Shown here piece by piece: positions 14,437 to 14,492 of a DNA stretch of 14,492 bases. This DNA is from an uncultured Eubacteriales bacterium. Its GTDB lineage: Bacteria; Bacillota; Clostridia; Christensenellales; Aristaeellaceae. The translations under genes were made by a program, and so were the position numbers. The stretch spans positions 1-14,492 of the forward strand of contig CALVPU010000122.1 in the NCBI GenBank assembly GCA_944353735.1, written 5' to 3'. The notes under the pieces were generated by a model, which did no database searches, was not told the origin of the DNA, and was given only the letters and a program-made list of their open reading frames with translations. The stretch's first letter is position 1. The number at the start of each line of letters is the position of its first letter.

Positions 14437-14468
14437 GAAATCGCATCCACTTGTGGATGGCGAATTTC
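14437..14468. repeat. third hairpin at the right edge, function unknown
   Basis: GAAAT-CGC-ATCCAC (14437-14450) pairs with GTGGAT-GCG-ATTTC (14453-14468) with two single-base bulges. The core CATCCAC-TT-GTGGATG is perfect. The word GCGAATTT within it recurs 24 bp on (14460 and 14484). No gene is recognisable in 14293-14492, and the window ends before the context is clear. Confidence 0.5.
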
Positions 14469-14492
14469 TTGAGGTTAAGCGCAGCGAATTTG

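Noticed and set aside
14419..14472. short + strand peptide frame (17 codons) at the right edge, possible leader peptide
   Set aside because: No ribosome binding site and no downstream gene in view; it overlaps a hairpin and could be chance.

Overview
The window is GC-rich DNA (about 60-65% GC by eye) with dense gene packing, consensus AGGAGG-type ribosome binding sites and stop/start overlaps. It looks like a high-GC member of the Bacillota, probably a clostridial lineage. That rests on the RBS style, the histidine-kinase subtype and the MacB-type exporter lacking any visible outer-membrane partner. No taxonomic marker was searched, so this is inference. I see no tRNA, rRNA, CRISPR array, transposase or phage gene.

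Left part (1-2895, + strand): an ordinary housekeeping unit. The 3' end of a left-handed beta-helix (GlmU-like) protein overlaps glmM (phosphoglucosamine mutase), and together they suggest UDP-GlcNAc synthesis. An Eis-like GNAT acetyltransferase follows 55 bp downstream. Between 2896 and 3585 is a gap with no convincing intact gene. It holds a probable bidirectional terminator (3182-3223), two small palindromes, and a possible C-terminal gene remnant on the - strand (about 3363-3561).

Main part (3586-12216, - strand): a tight seven-gene operon read leftwards from 12216. In order it encodes: a membrane-anchored HlyD/MacA-like adaptor (A1) with a Met/acidic hexapeptide-repeat tail; a signal-peptide-bearing adaptor (B1); a 693-residue secreted protein of unknown function with a Pro/Thr/Ser stalk, Ig-like region and Gly/Met/Asp linker; a second membrane-anchored adaptor (A2) with a Gly/Met/Pro tail; a MacB/LolD-type ABC ATPase; a MacB/FtsX-type permease; and a second secreted adaptor (B2). 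A1/A2 and B1/B2 are clear paralogue pairs, yet there is only one ATPase and one permease. None of the adaptors shows the long coiled-coil hairpin of Gram-negative MacA.

Right part (12217-14292): a divergent control region with striking two-fold symmetry about position 12297, followed by an OmpR-family response regulator and a membrane histidine kinase on the + strand. Paired 11-bp-spaced half-sites sit exactly 50 nt upstream of each predicted -10. The simplest model is that the two-component system senses an envelope signal and activates both itself and the divergent multi-adaptor exporter operon. The last 200 bases hold three hairpins and no recognisable gene.

Most noteworthy: (1) the mirror-symmetric regulatory region; (2) one ABC engine with two membrane-anchored and two exported adaptors plus a large secreted partner; (3) Met-rich low-complexity tails shared by three proteins of the operon.
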